The position numbers and the translations under genes were made by a program. A model generated the notes under the pieces. The model saw only the letters and a program-made list of their open reading frames with translations, had not been told where the DNA came from and did no database searches. DNA of 64,000 nt from Telluribacter humicola (GTDB lineage: Bacteria > Bacteroidota > Bacteroidia > Cytophagales > Spirosomataceae). Position 1 is the first letter of the stretch. Each line of letters opens with the position of its first letter. Below are positions 1 to 9,489 of this stretch, one piece after another. Location of the stretch: assembly GCF_017355935.1 (NCBI RefSeq), contig NZ_JAFIQT010000004.1:124001-188000 (forward strand). Reading direction: 5' to 3'.

Positions 1-73
1 GCTAAGCCATGATATGCATGAACCGAAAAAATAGCCTTCTTTATGAATCCTGTGGAGCTGTTTTTGACAACTG

Positions 74-1249
74 TTATACTCTCTTTTCGGATATTGGGTA
101 GAGCCGTGAGATGGTTAAATATAGTATACACATGATGACTGCTTCAAAAACATGAATTTTGCTTATTACTTCAATACCAAAGTAATCTATCATCAGGCCA
201 GCAAAACCAGGCAGTAAAGCTCCTCCAATCATGGCTGATGATACCTGATACCCCACTGCGTTTCCAGCGTGGCGGTCCCCGATACGGTCTGGTGTCATGG
301 CAATGAGGCTGGGAAAAACAGGAGCAACAAAAAAACCCATCATGATGATACCTCCCAATACGATAGGCTCAGTGGGATTGAGGGCGAACAGTAAAGCGCC
401 TACAATAGCTCCGAAAAAACAGGTGGTTAAAACCTTATGTACAGAAAATCTAACCATGATGAAGCCGAACACAATTCTTCCAGCCGTCAAACTACCCCAG
501 TAGACGCTCGTCCAAAATCCGGCTGTTGCATCGGGTATCATCCGTGACTTGGTGAGTATAGTAAATATCCATTGACCAATACTTATTTCGGTGCCGGTAT
601 AAACAAAGAAAAGCAGTATGCTTAGCCAGGTACTTGTAAGAGATAACGTTTCCCGGGGTTTTGCAGGCGCGACGACTTCCTCCTCCTTGTTACTGGTGCC
701 TCTCCACCATTTAAGTGTTAGGAAAAAGATAAGCGCCAGAGTAAGTTGAACAATAGCAACTGTTGTGTACCCCAGTGACCAGCCGGAGTTTCGCATGAGG
801 TAAAAGGACATGATCACAGGCCCTAATGTGGCTCCGATACCATAAAAGGCATGTAGCCAGTTCACAACACTGGTGCTAAAGTTGGAAGCAGCAAAAGTAT
901 TGATGGAAGCATCAATCGCCCCCCCTCCTGCCCCCAGAAGAAATGCCATCGCCAATAGAACTACCCATATCCCACTATACGCATATCCAAATAGACTTAC
1001 TCCTGTAACCATGCAACTAACAGCAAGTAGTGTTCCTAACTGCATTTTGGACATGATATAGCCCGTATTAAAACTGGCAAAGAGATACCCTGCAGTAAAG
1101 CATATGAGCAGCAGTCCCAACGAATCCAGTGAAACCCCATAATCTACGCGTAAAGAGGGCCAGGCTACTCCTATCAATCCATCTGGTAAACCCAGGCTGA
1201 TGAAAGCCACAAAGCAGATCAGGATTAGAAACGATTTATGATTACTCAT
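74..1249 (-). CDS. MFS transporter, sugar-type
   Basis: A 391-aa polytopic inner-membrane protein with about twelve hydrophobic segments, the usual size and layout of the major facilitator superfamily. The N-terminal helix contains GLPDGLIGVAWPSLR and is followed by a glycine-rich second helix (LLLICFTAGYLFASFNTGYI), as in bacterial sugar or drug MFS proteins. A long basic loop around residues 185-200 (WWRGTSNKEEE) separates the two halves. The substrate cannot be read from the sequence. It is divergent from a DeoR-family regulator with only 94 bp between the starts. DeoR proteins usually control sugar-phosphate-responsive genes, so a carbohydrate substrate is the best guess (inference). The ATG at 1249 fits the promoter element at 1311-1318. 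Confidence 0.85.
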   Translation of the reverse strand: MSNHKSFLILICFVAFISLGLPDGLIGVAWPSLRVDYGVSLDSLGLLLICFTAGYLFASFNTGYIMSKMQLGTLLAVSCMVTGVSLFGYAYSGIWVVLLAMAFLLGAGGGAIDASINTFAASNFSTSVVNWLHAFYGIGATLGPVIMSFYLMRNSGWSLGYTTVAIVQLTLALIFFLTLKWWRGTSNKEEEVVAPAKPRETLSLTSTWLSILLFFVYTGTEISIGQWIFTILTKSRMIPDATAGFWTSVYWGSLTAGRIVFGFIMVRFSVHKVLTTCFFGAIVGALLFALNPTEPIVLGGIIMMGFFVAPVFPSLIAMTPDRIGDRHAGNAVGYQVSSAMIGGALLPGFAGLMIDYFGIEVISKIHVFEAVIMCILYLTISRLYPISEKRV

Positions 1250-1310
1250 CTAAATAGTAATATTTTAATATGTGTTAACTTTTTGAATCATGAAGTACGA
1301 ATAGTCTTTG

Positions 1311-1341
1311 CAAACATACACGGTTTTTGCATAATATTGCA
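1311..1341. promoter_or_regulatory. Divergent promoter/operator between MFS and DeoR genes
   Basis: On the minus strand TATGTTTG (1311-1318) matches the Bacteroidota -7 element TAnnTTTG and would serve the MFS gene. TGCATAATATTGCA (1328-1341) is a near-palindrome bounded by TGCA repeats. It lies just upstream of that element and two bases before the DeoR start codon, where a regulator could control both genes. The operator role is inferred from position. Confidence 0.4.
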
Positions 1342-1343
1342 TC

Positions 1344-2093
1344 ATGATAAAGGAAGAACGTCAGAAACATATTGTAGACAAGTTATACAAGGCACACAAA
1401 GTCACTTTTGAAGAGCTAACGCAGGAGTTACAAGTCTCAGAAGATACCATTAGGCGAGACATAGATCTACTCAATAAAAGTGGACTCCTAACAAAGGTTA
1501 GGGGAGGTGCTATTATCCGGTCTTTAAATCCATTTACATTCCAGGACCGGCAAAACATCTACTCTGAGACTAAGCATATTATTGCTCAAAAAGCACAACA
1601 ACTGATCAAAGCCGGGCAAACCATTTTTATGGATGGAGGTACCACTATTTGTGCCGTAGCACACTACTTCCCAAAAGATCTCCCTCTCCGGGTAGTGACT
1701 AATAATCAAGCTCTTGTTCCTATACTACGTAGCAATGAAAAAATAGAATTGATCGTGCTGGGCGGGTATTATGATCGTAACACAGAAACAACAGTCGGAG
1801 CTCAAACTTGTAAGGATGTAAAAAACTATGTAGCTGACTTATACTTTATGGGTGTCTGTGCCTTTGACAGCCAGCATGGCATCACAGCTGCTGTAAGGGA
1901 GGATGGAGAAGTAAAACAGGCAATGATACAAGCTTCCTTAAAATCCGTTGTCCTCAGCAGCAAGGAAAAGCTAGGTAGTACAGATCACTTCAAGGTATGC
2001 AGTATGAACGAGATTGATGTACTGATTACTGACCTACTCTACAATGACCCTCTACTTAAGCCATATCTAAGCAGAGACTTAGAAATCATTTAA
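1344..2093 (+). CDS. DeoR/GlpR family transcriptional regulator
   Basis: 249 aa, full length for the family. Residues 1-57 form the DeoR helix-turn-helix, with the recognition helix at VSEDTIRRDIDLL (31-43) and the typical KVRGGAI wing. Residues about 75-235 form the DeoRC sensor domain, with the phosphosugar-binding motifs DGGTT (97-101) and VTNN (118-121). Members bind a sugar phosphate and repress nearby sugar transport or catabolism genes. Start is the ATG at 1344. The divergent MFS transporter is the obvious target; no sugar kinase or isomerase is adjacent, so the effector is unknown. Confidence 0.9.
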   Translation: MIKEERQKHIVDKLYKAHKVTFEELTQELQVSEDTIRRDIDLLNKSGLLTKVRGGAIIRSLNPFTFQDRQNIYSETKHIIAQKAQQLIKAGQTIFMDGGTTICAVAHYFPKDLPLRVVTNNQALVPILRSNEKIELIVLGGYYDRNTETTVGAQTCKDVKNYVADLYFMGVCAFDSQHGITAAVREDGEVKQAMIQASLKSVVLSSKEKLGSTDHFKVCSMNEIDVLITDLLYNDPLLKPYLSRDLEII

Positions 2094-2540
2094 AACATAT
2101 AGTACATGTAAACGTAAAGATTGAAGCTGTTTATAAGCGTTCAGCCCTGTTTGCCTAATAGCTTTATGATAAAAAGCCAGATAGACGCCTGATTTAAAAG
2201 TTTGAATGATACGAGACAAGGTCAGATTAGGGCCTGTTCCATTGACTGTAATCAGTATACGACTGTAATATTACTTCATTATTTGGTACAGTCAGTGTGC
2301 CAAAAAGGGCACTACCAGCCTACTTATTTTCAAACTTTACAAACCTGCTATGATTTGTATTTAAAGTTGTCGGTTCCTGAGGCTTTCTTGTGACTGACTT
2401 TTCGGACAAAACAGTGTACAATACAAATAAAACGATAACGTCTAAAACAGAAATAAGGATACCACTTTTATTAATTCATCCTTTATATGAATTGTAATTA
2501 GCTTACCTTCAAAACATTATCAGTATTATTGTAGATAGCT
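2094..2540. other. Gene-free stretch upstream of the Crp/Fnr gene
   Basis: No convincing gene here. A 63-codon open frame at 2202-2393 (+) has no start context and resembles nothing I recognise. The last part is AT-rich and probably carries the promoter of the Crp/Fnr gene (TTACCTTC near 2503 is a poor match to TAnnTTTG). Confidence 0.5.
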
Positions 2541-3116
2541 ATGCCAGCAGTATTCAGAAGTCATTTGGAGAAGTTCATTGAGATTGAAGATGAAGAATAC
2601 TCGATGATAAGCAGCTATTTTACACAGGTTTCGGTACGGAAGAAAGAAAATCTGATAGAGGAGGGACAGATCTGTAGATCTCATTTTTTTATTTTAAACG
2701 GATGCCTGAGAAAATTCTTTATCAATGAGAAAGGCGTGGAGCAAACTACTGAGTTCGCTATTGAAAATTGGTGGATCACTGATAATATTGCTTATGAGAG
2801 ACAGCAGCCTACCGAATTCTTTATTCAGGCAGTTGAGCCTTCAGAGATACTGGTGATCAACCATGCTTCACAGGAAGCCCTGCTCCGGAACGTACCTAAG
2901 ATGGAGCGGTATTTCCGGTTTGTTTACCAAAGGGCCTATGCCGCTTCGCAAATGCGCATAAAATACCTGTATGATTACTCTCGTGAAGACCTTTACTACC
3001 ACTTTCATGATCACTACCCGGAGTTCGTGCAGCGCATACCGCAGTACCTACTCGCCTCCTTCCTGGGGTTTACTCCGGAATATCTCAGTGAAATCAGGGG
3101 CAAAAGACGTTCTTAA
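2541..3116 (+). CDS. Crp/Fnr family transcriptional regulator
   Basis: 191 aa with an N-terminal cyclic-nucleotide-binding-like beta barrel (about 15-115; EGQICRSHFFILNGCLRKFF and TTEFAIENWW are typical) and a short C-terminal helix-turn-helix (about 155-188; ASFLGFTPEYLSEIRGKR). This is the common Bacteroidota subgroup whose effector is usually unknown. There are no Cys clusters, so it is not an oxygen-sensing FNR with a 4Fe-4S centre. It is followed after 77 bp by a carboxymuconolactone-decarboxylase family gene on the same strand, a frequent pairing that suggests local control. Confidence 0.87.
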   Translation: MPAVFRSHLEKFIEIEDEEYSMISSYFTQVSVRKKENLIEEGQICRSHFFILNGCLRKFFINEKGVEQTTEFAIENWWITDNIAYERQQPTEFFIQAVEPSEILVINHASQEALLRNVPKMERYFRFVYQRAYAASQMRIKYLYDYSREDLYYHFHDHYPEFVQRIPQYLLASFLGFTPEYLSEIRGKRRS

Positions 3117-3193
3117 ACTGGTTTAAGTTTATTCCTCGCTCTACTTTCCACCTTTGTTGTGTCATTGTTCATCACAATATAACAACACTTCAA

Positions 3194-3634
3194 ATGGAAA
3201 AGCGCATAAACATTATGGAAACACAGGGGCAGGCGACTAAAGCCATGTATGGACTGGAGGGATATCTGGCCACTACCCAACTAACCAAAGCACATAAAGA
3301 ACTAATCAAGATCAGGGCTTCCCAGATAAATGGATGCGCCTTCTGCATTGACATGCATACAAAAGATGCTCTCAAAAACGGGGAGTCCAGCCAGCGCATT
3401 TTTCTACTGAACGCCTGGCGGGAAATAAATCTGTTCTCCTCAGAGGAGAAAGTACTATTGGCCATCACAGAGGAAGTCACACTGATCCACCAGCATGGGT
3501 TATCTAATGAGACATATAGAAGTGCCAGAGCCATATTTGAGGAAGACTATATTGCCCAGGTAATCATGGCGGTAGTCATCATTAATGCCTGGAACAGAAT
3601 AGCGGTAAGTACACAGTTAGAGATTCCACGGTAA
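3194..3634 (+). CDS. Carboxymuconolactone decarboxylase/AhpD-like protein
   Basis: 146 aa, all-alpha AhpD-like fold. The core motif is INGCAFCIDMH, with the redox CxxC at Cys48 and Cys51 and the conserved His55, as in AhpD-type alkylhydroperoxidases. It probably acts as a cytoplasmic disulfide or peroxide-linked enzyme rather than a true decarboxylase. The ATG at 3194 is used; an internal ATG at residue 8 (METQGQ) is an alternative start close to the domain boundary. It lies downstream of the Crp/Fnr gene, which may regulate it. Confidence 0.87.
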   Translation: MEKRINIMETQGQATKAMYGLEGYLATTQLTKAHKELIKIRASQINGCAFCIDMHTKDALKNGESSQRIFLLNAWREINLFSSEEKVLLAITEEVTLIHQHGLSNETYRSARAIFEEDYIAQVIMAVVIINAWNRIAVSTQLEIPR

Positions 3635-3836
3635 AAAGCCTTCTACTTTCTGCTAAATGCAGCCAAAGAGTGATAATAGAGTTGGAATTGTATAAGTGCA
3701 GGTACTTTAAGGAAGCTAAGGCTGGGCATCATGTGTTGTTGCTGACGAAAACGTATTTATTAATTTCATAGGTAGAGCACCTTGAATTAGTAAGTACGTT
3801 TATGTAAAAGCAAAAACCAGTACCACACCCAGCTAC

Positions 3837-4442
3837 TTATAAACTGCGGATGTAAGAAGCTAAACTTTGCTCGCCGGTGATGGGGCTAGCTTCTAAATGC
3901 TGAATAATCCGCTCCCGCTCAACAGAGGTTTTGTTTTGGCTTAGCTTCTTTTGACCTTGTAAGTCCGTCACCTCCAGTTCGAAAGCAATAATTCCCTGCA
4001 TCATGTTCTTTTTAAATGTATCAGGCAGAGTATCCCACTGATCCAGATAGGCTGGTTCATAAAAGCGTATCGTCTGCTCTAAGACATTCTTTTTAACATT
4101 TTCATCTTTAATGATCTTCCCCTTCCCATAGGCATGTACTGCTATGTAGTTCCAGGTAGGTACACTCTCCCGCTTGTCATAATGAATCGGTGAGATATAG
4201 GCATGGGGCTCAGTGAAAATGATCAGTGACGTTTCAGATTCAATATTCTGAGCTTGCCTGTTGGCCACAGCAAAGTGAGAACACAGAACCAGCTTCTCTG
4301 AGCTGCCATCAATTAGGAAGGGTAAATGCGTTGCTACCGGGACTTGATCTTTAACGGTTATGATCGTAGCAAAACTGTATTGCTTCATAAAAGCAATCAT
4401 TTCGTCTTTGTCCTGAAATTGAAAATGCTTTGGAATATACAT
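3837..4442 (-). CDS. PaiB-like FMN-binding protein
   Basis: 201 aa with a split-barrel FMN-binding fold: MYIPKHF start, an ATIITV strand, the HLPFLID motif and the SVPTWNY segment are characteristic of the PaiB family (FMN-binding negative transcriptional regulators). Bacillus PaiB affects sporulation and protease genes, but most homologues are probably flavin enzymes or flavin-dependent regulators. It stands alone, 94 bp from the stop of the upstream HD-domain gene on the same strand. Confidence 0.87.
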   Translation of the reverse strand: MYIPKHFQFQDKDEMIAFMKQYSFATIITVKDQVPVATHLPFLIDGSSEKLVLCSHFAVANRQAQNIESETSLIIFTEPHAYISPIHYDKRESVPTWNYIAVHAYGKGKIIKDENVKKNVLEQTIRFYEPAYLDQWDTLPDTFKKNMMQGIIAFELEVTDLQGQKKLSQNKTSVERERIIQHLEASPITGEQSLASYIRSL

Positions 4443-4535
4443 AGTTTAAAGAACTGCTGGCTAACATCGTTTTACAATGGCAAAACTAGCTGTTACAATA
4501 ATAGGGATTAGTGTATTTTCATAAAGAATATATGA

Positions 4536-5129
4536 TTACTCTTTTTTTAAAATTCCTCTTTCAACACTCTCAATTAACAACTGCTCGGCATATTCCCAGA
4601 TACGCGAAGAACCCTGATTGATCACCTGTTTTTTGTAATAAACTTTATCAAAGTCTACCCCAAACTCACTCCAGGTACCTCCATTGTTTGATACGTTTTG
4701 GAGCAGGGGTTCAAATCGATCCATCGCTCTTGCAAACTTTGCCTCATTGGTTGCCTGCTCTTCAAATTCCTCCCAGATCGCTATCAATTCCCTGGCTTGA
4801 TCATCGGGTAGTAAACCAAAAATACGTTCTGCTGCCTGCCTTTCTTCCTCCGTATTATCATGACTTTTTTGCGTATCATAAATGAATGTATCTCCGGCGT
4901 CAATCTCAACTATATCATGAATCAGAAGCATTTTTACGACCTTCAGGACGTCAATAGGAGCATTAGAATGCTCGGACAATATGATGGCCATCATGGCCAG
5001 ATGCCAACTATGTTCAGCATCATTTTCAGGTCTGTCGCTATTAAGTAGCTTGGTCTTACGAACGATGTACTTGAGTTTATCGATTTCCTTTATAAACTCT
5101 ATCTGTTTGAGTAAATGGTCTGGCTGCAT
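4536..5129 (-). CDS. HD-domain phosphohydrolase, YfbR/HDDC2-like
   Basis: 197 aa. The metal-binding HD signature is present: AEHSWH (His40, His43), then LLIHDIVEIDAGD (His71-Asp72, Glu75), and a distal Asp in ARAMDRFEP. Homologues of this size and pattern are 5'-deoxynucleotidases such as YfbR or HDDC2, acting on deoxynucleoside monophosphates in nucleotide salvage. The exact substrate is inferred. ATG at 5129. Confidence 0.85.
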   Translation of the reverse strand: MQPDHLLKQIEFIKEIDKLKYIVRKTKLLNSDRPENDAEHSWHLAMMAIILSEHSNAPIDVLKVVKMLLIHDIVEIDAGDTFIYDTQKSHDNTEEERQAAERIFGLLPDDQARELIAIWEEFEEQATNEAKFARAMDRFEPLLQNVSNNGGTWSEFGVDFDKVYYKKQVINQGSSRIWEYAEQLLIESVERGILKKE

Positions 5130-5241
5130 AGACGTTTTTGGGACTAAGGTAACTATAATGTAGAGCTGGGGGGCATAAATCTTAAAAAAGCTATTAATAT
5201 CTCCTACCCTTGCCCTAATGCATTAGACTATACAGATATTT

Positions 5242-5448
5242 TCATTTACTCCCCTGTCGGATGCCAAACCAAGCCACTGGTTGGACTATCAATTCACCCT
5301 CAATTGGTATGGCTTTTAAGTTAGGTTGACCTATTACTTTAAATAAAAAATCTGACAACTTCTTTTCAGGATCAGACACCGGTAGCACCTTCAAGGACGG
5401 AGCAGCTATATCTTCGTATGGAATAGGTACTTGTCCATTAAATAAGTA
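5242..5448 (-). pseudogene. Coding-like remnant, C-terminal 68 codons of an unknown protein
   Basis: The minus strand is open between in-frame stops for 68 codons with protein-like composition (for example PYEDIAAPSLKVLPVSD and GELIVQPVAWFGIRQGSK before TGA). There is no start codon in a sensible place, and a TAG immediately precedes the open stretch. It reads like the C-terminus of a lost gene. I do not recognise the family. It sits in a 970-bp region with other remnants. Confidence 0.3.
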
Positions 5449-5510
5449 CTAGCGCTAAATAGAGGTTGCTGAGGCTAGGTAAGGCAGGACTTTATTAGAA
5501 ATATAGTTAG

Positions 5511-5543
5511 AAAGTCCTTATTGAACTAGCCAATAAGGACTTT
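5511..5543. terminator. Orphan hairpin in decayed region
   Basis: Perfect 13-bp inverted repeat (AAAGTCCTTATTG, 7-nt loop, CAATAAGGACTTT), terminator-like on either strand with A and T runs at the base. No intact gene ends here; it may have served one of the decayed genes beside it. Confidence 0.45.
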
Positions 5544-5566
5544 ACATAGTGTGGATATAGTGCAAA

Positions 5567-5656
5567 TCAACTTAACCGTACTTGTAACCCAAGATCCTGC
5601 AATTGTTCACTTATATAAACTGACCAATTTCTTACAGGTGGTACGATAGCTACTAC
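5567..5656 (-). pseudogene. Decayed C-terminus resembling the small GFLLRL proteins
   Basis: 29 codons after an in-frame stop, ending SEQLQDLGLQVRLS then TGA. Two small intact proteins further along the window end EQLQDQGFLLRLH (30353-30586) and DQLEEVGFLLRLE (26904-27134). The shared QL-x-(D/E)-x-G-xxx-RL ending, also on a C-terminus, suggests a degenerate third paralogue. The match is short, so this is a suggestion only. Confidence 0.3.
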
Positions 5657-5740
5657 TTAGTTGACATAAATTATTTATACAAACCTACTATTACGTAGCG
5701 TCAATAGCTTAAGTTTTTCGATTAACTGCCTAAATATTAG

Positions 5741-5911
5741 CGCTATCTGTCAATTTTCAAAGAAGAATGGTTGCAGTATATTGATAACTATGGAAAGAAG
5801 ATTAGTGTAAAGTTCGTATGCTATAATGGTCAAGCAAACTTTTATTTGCAACGACTCTCACTTTGTGCCGCCTACAGTACCTTCCCCACTAACAAAATGA
5901 ATGTAGAGTGA
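5741..5911 (+). pseudogene. Coding-like fragment of unknown origin
   Basis: 56 codons open on the plus strand after a TAG, with protein-like content (IFKEEWLQYIDNYGKKISVK; YNGQANFYLQRLSLCAAYS) and no start codon at its beginning. It ends in TGA at 5909-5911. No family recognised. It may be a gene fragment left by deletion; chance openness is not excluded. The rest of 5657-6103 shows no gene. Confidence 0.2.
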
Positions 5912-6103
5912 ATCGGGTAGATCTGCTTGAACCCGACCAATCTAAAACAGTCTTATTTTACTGTACCAATACTAACACGTATTGAAAGAGCAAACACTCC
6001 ATTTCGTTAGTATATGTAATTTATTGTACCTGTAACCTCTTTATTAAGGACTTAGTACTTAACAATCGGTCAGTGATACATATCAATATAGTGAGCTACC
6101 AAA

Positions 6104-6595
6104 CTAATCGATGGAGATAAGATCAATCTCAAAAATAAGTATTGAATTAGCAGGAATACCTTGTTGGGCCTGCGAACCATAAGCCAGACTTGGGGGTAAA
6201 TACAGCGTAATACTTCCACCCGGACTAATCATAGGGATGCCTTGCTGCCAGCCAAGGATGAGTCTGGAAAGGTTGAAGCTTACATCTGTTGCGGTCTCAA
6301 ATGTACTCCCATTCGTTAGTGTACCAGCATAGTTAACCGTTACATCAGAGCACAGAGTGGGTTTGGCACCTGTCCCGGGGGAATTGATCGTATAATAGAA
6401 CCCTCTTTCATCAGCCGTAGCATTGATTCCGGTTGAATCAATGAATTGTTTCAGAGCAGTCACTTCACTCTGTGGTGCCTTAGTGGTAGGGATAGACAGA
6501 CTGCAGTCAGCCGGATCAGTTGAATCGCTGTTCTGACAACTACTAGCTATACACATGCCGGTGAGTAGTAGTAATCCATTCCATTTCATACCCAT
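6104..6595 (-). CDS. FKBP-type peptidyl-prolyl isomerase lipoprotein
   Basis: 163 aa. A short signal peptide ends in a lipobox (CIASSC, Cys20), so it is probably lipid-anchored at the outer membrane or periplasmic face. The FKBP domain occupies about residues 75-163: VTVNYAGTLTNGSTFE, LILGWQQGIPMISPGGS and LPPSLAYGSQ are the classic FKBP strands and active-site edge. It catalyses prolyl cis-trans isomerisation, presumably assisting folding of exported proteins. It is monocistronic, downstream of a PAS kinase on the same strand with a 160-bp gap. Confidence 0.93.
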   Translation of the reverse strand: MGMKWNGLLLLTGMCIASSCQNSDSTDPADCSLSIPTTKAPQSEVTALKQFIDSTGINATADERGFYYTINSPGTGAKPTLCSDVTVNYAGTLTNGSTFETATDVSFNLSRLILGWQQGIPMISPGGSITLYLPPSLAYGSQAQQGIPANSILIFEIDLISID

Positions 6596-6757
6596 ATAAT
6601 TTTTGAATAAAGTGATTGAATATAGTCTTAACTATCCGGATGAATAATGGTTCGCAGCTGGCTTGATAGTAGAACAGGTTACCCCATGCATGGTTATGAA
6701 TAGCTCTGTTGAGTCTAACCAATACGATAGACTATGAATACAACAGCCATCCAGTTA

Positions 6758-9181
6758 CTAAACAGGAAGATAGATCTTAAAAGTTGCTCCTTCCCCTGGC
6801 ATACCCAGGGCTACGATTTTGCCATTATGATTCTCCACCACTTTTCTGGCTATGGATAGTCCTACGCCGGTACCTTCGTATTCATCCCTTGCCTGCAGAC
6901 GCTTAAATATCTGAAAGATTCTCTCAGCGTACATATTATCAAAGCCAATGCCATTATCAGTTACAGTGATTAAGTGGTAAGCTTTTTCAGCCGGTAGCCC
7001 CTCTTCGCCTCCAGAAACGATGGTTGACTTGATATCAATGCTAGGGGCAACTCCCGGGCGACTGTATTTGAGAGAATTGCTTATCAGGTTTTGGAAGAGC
7101 TGTTGCAACTGTCTTTTAGAACCAACTAGTACAGGCAGTTCATTTACTGTAACCTGTGCTTTTTTCTCTTCAATGGATAGTTCCATTACCTCTATTACCC
7201 TTTTGAGTACTTCATCCAGATCAACATTTTCAGACTGCTGTGGCTGGTGGCTTACATGTGAATAGTGAAGCAGGTCATTTATCAAATCATTCATCCGCAA
7301 ACTGGCATTTTCTACCCTTCTGAATATGTCGCGTTCTTCCGGACCTAATTTATCGGCCAATTGATTCTTTAATCGACCGGTGAAGATGCTAATTTTACGT
7401 ATCGGCTCTTTCAGATCGTGGGAAGCAGCAAAGGCAAATTCCTCCAGTTGTGCATTGGATCGCTGTAGTTCCTGGTTGGTGGTCTTTAAATTATCTATGG
7501 CTGCGGCCAGTTGCTCCGTGCGTTGCTGTACTTCGGTCTCCAGCGCCTGTCGCGTGTTATGCTCCATCGTTACATCCCTGGACATGCCTTCTATCCGAAC
7601 AAGCGTCCCATTTTCGTCCCGTATCTGTTTTCCTATGGAAAAGATAATGTAGTTTCTCCCGGTTTTTCGGTTGATGATGGTATGAACATCCGCAATGGTA
7701 CCATCGTCTTTCCAGTCATAGTCATGAACAAGGTACCGGTGGTGCCTTGGCTGATCTTCCTTGTGTAAACTTTCAAGAATTGTCGCATAAGGTTCTGTGG
7801 GCTGATCAAAGCCGTACCAGTCCATCATCCGTTGTGAGTACGTCATGTTCTGAGTCTTCACATCATAACTCCAGGTACCCAGTGCGGCAATATCGATAGC
7901 ATTGCGAAGGGAAACTTCTGCCGCTTCTACCTTTTTTCGGGCCAGTACTTGTTCTGTTACCTCAAAAGCCGCTGCTACTACCCCGGTAATGGTACCGTCT
8001 TTTTCACGATAAGGTTCATATACAAAATCAACGTATACAGTTAATATCTCTTCATTTCGTGGTAATGAAACAGGTACACCAAACCGCTTGACCGTCTCGC
8101 CAGTAAGGTAAACAACATTTAACATCTCTTCAAAGCCCTGACTCTTAGCTTCTGGTAAGGTGTCAAAAATGGGTTTTCCGGTAAAAGCAACAGGGTCTTT
8201 GCCCCAGAACCGGAACATGAGTTCATTCCCAATTTCTACCACATGATCTTCTCCTTTAAAAAGACACATGGCTACCGGAGCCTGCAAAATGATATTACGC
8301 AGATTGGCTTCGCTTTGCCTTAGTATTTTATCCGCAACTTTCTTATCCGTTACATCGGTAAAAAGAAGGGCAACCCGTCGGGCCTCAGGGCGCCCTGTAC
8401 GGTATGCGTACACATCATACCAGCGACCCATTGCCTCAGATCCCTGGCTAAACCGGGTTGCCTCACCCGTAAGAGCTACTTTGCCGTACAATTCAAACCA
8501 ATGCTTTTCCAGGCCCGGCACCAGTTCTGTAGCTGTTTTTCCTACCGCATTTTTCAGGCCCGTTTGTTTCTCAAAAATAGGATTGATCTCCAGAAAGCGA
8601 TAGTCAACCGGCTCATCTGCCTCATCGAAAATGATTTCTAAAACGCAAAAGCCCTGATCCATGGCGTCGAATAAACTACGGTATTTTTCTTCACTTTCCA
8701 GCAGCTTCTGATAGGCTACCTGCAGTTCCTGGTGAGCCGCCTGGTCCTCTCCTGCCTTTACCAGCTCAGTGACGTCATCGGAAGTGTGAATGATGTAGGC
8801 TACCTCCCCCTCTTCGTTTAGTATAGGTGTATCGTAGATATTCCAGTACCTTTCCCTAAATCTGTTCCCTGTAAGTTGCACATCATAACGCACCCGCTCC
8901 AACTGATTCTCTTTCTTGTGCCGCAAAACATACTCCAGCGAAGTCCTGATATCCTTCTGACCCGAATCTTTTTCATCATTGGGATTAGCTGGAAAAACCT
9001 CAAATACATCTTTCCCAATAAGCTCTTCCTTTGACATATTGACATATTCGCACATATCCTGGGTAACCGCCACGATGAAGAAATGCGGAGGGCTAGGCTG
9101 AAATAAAAACCGCATACCACGGGTAGCTTCGAATATGCTGGTCTGGAAGGATGATATATCCTGACGGATCAATTGGGACAT
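6758..9181 (-). CDS. Multi-PAS sensor histidine kinase, orphan
   Basis: About 807 aa from the ATG at 9181; an upstream TTG at 9220 would add 13 residues without homology value. Four PAS/PAC units precede the kinase core (about 35-150, 180-293, 305-425 and 440-555 in the longer numbering), followed by a coiled coil (ETEVQQRTEQLAAAIDNL). The HisKA box is ASHDLKEPIRK with phospho-acceptor His601. The HATPase has an N-box (NLISNSLKYS), DNGIGFD and a GTGVGLSIA G-box. There is no transmembrane segment, so it is a cytoplasmic sensor. No response regulator is adjacent. Confidence 0.92.
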   Translation of the reverse strand: MSQLIRQDISSFQTSIFEATRGMRFLFQPSPPHFFIVAVTQDMCEYVNMSKEELIGKDVFEVFPANPNDEKDSGQKDIRTSLEYVLRHKKENQLERVRYDVQLTGNRFRERYWNIYDTPILNEEGEVAYIIHTSDDVTELVKAGEDQAAHQELQVAYQKLLESEEKYRSLFDAMDQGFCVLEIIFDEADEPVDYRFLEINPIFEKQTGLKNAVGKTATELVPGLEKHWFELYGKVALTGEATRFSQGSEAMGRWYDVYAYRTGRPEARRVALLFTDVTDKKVADKILRQSEANLRNIILQAPVAMCLFKGEDHVVEIGNELMFRFWGKDPVAFTGKPIFDTLPEAKSQGFEEMLNVVYLTGETVKRFGVPVSLPRNEEILTVYVDFVYEPYREKDGTITGVVAAAFEVTEQVLARKKVEAAEVSLRNAIDIAALGTWSYDVKTQNMTYSQRMMDWYGFDQPTEPYATILESLHKEDQPRHHRYLVHDYDWKDDGTIADVHTIINRKTGRNYIIFSIGKQIRDENGTLVRIEGMSRDVTMEHNTRQALETEVQQRTEQLAAAIDNLKTTNQELQRSNAQLEEFAFAASHDLKEPIRKISIFTGRLKNQLADKLGPEERDIFRRVENASLRMNDLINDLLHYSHVSHQPQQSENVDLDEVLKRVIEVMELSIEEKKAQVTVNELPVLVGSKRQLQQLFQNLISNSLKYSRPGVAPSIDIKSTIVSGGEEGLPAEKAYHLITVTDNGIGFDNMYAERIFQIFKRLQARDEYEGTGVGLSIARKVVENHNGKIVALGMPGEGATFKIYLPV

Positions 9182-9489
9182 AATATGTAGCGGAAGGAAA
9201 GAAAGTCTGAATAAGGGCAATTCATTAAGAGGAAGGAAGTTACTCTTAACAATTGAAAACTTTGATCGAAGTTAATGAAGAATATTAAAATACCAGACTA
9301 TCAGGAGCCTTTCCTTATACTCAGCAATCAATATTTGTCCAGTTGAAAGAGAATAGTATACCGGCGAAGGGGAATCGTTGCGTAGCAGTTCTACACTCAT
9401 TGCGAATTATTAATTACAGACGCAACCTTCACTTTCATTAAATATAAACACTCCTATTACTGCTGGTAATGTACCATCAGAATCTCTGA

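Noticed and set aside
2202-2393. 63-codon frame between DeoR and Crp/Fnr genes
   Set aside because: No start context, no recognised family, and low-complexity AT-rich surroundings. A decayed gene cannot be excluded.
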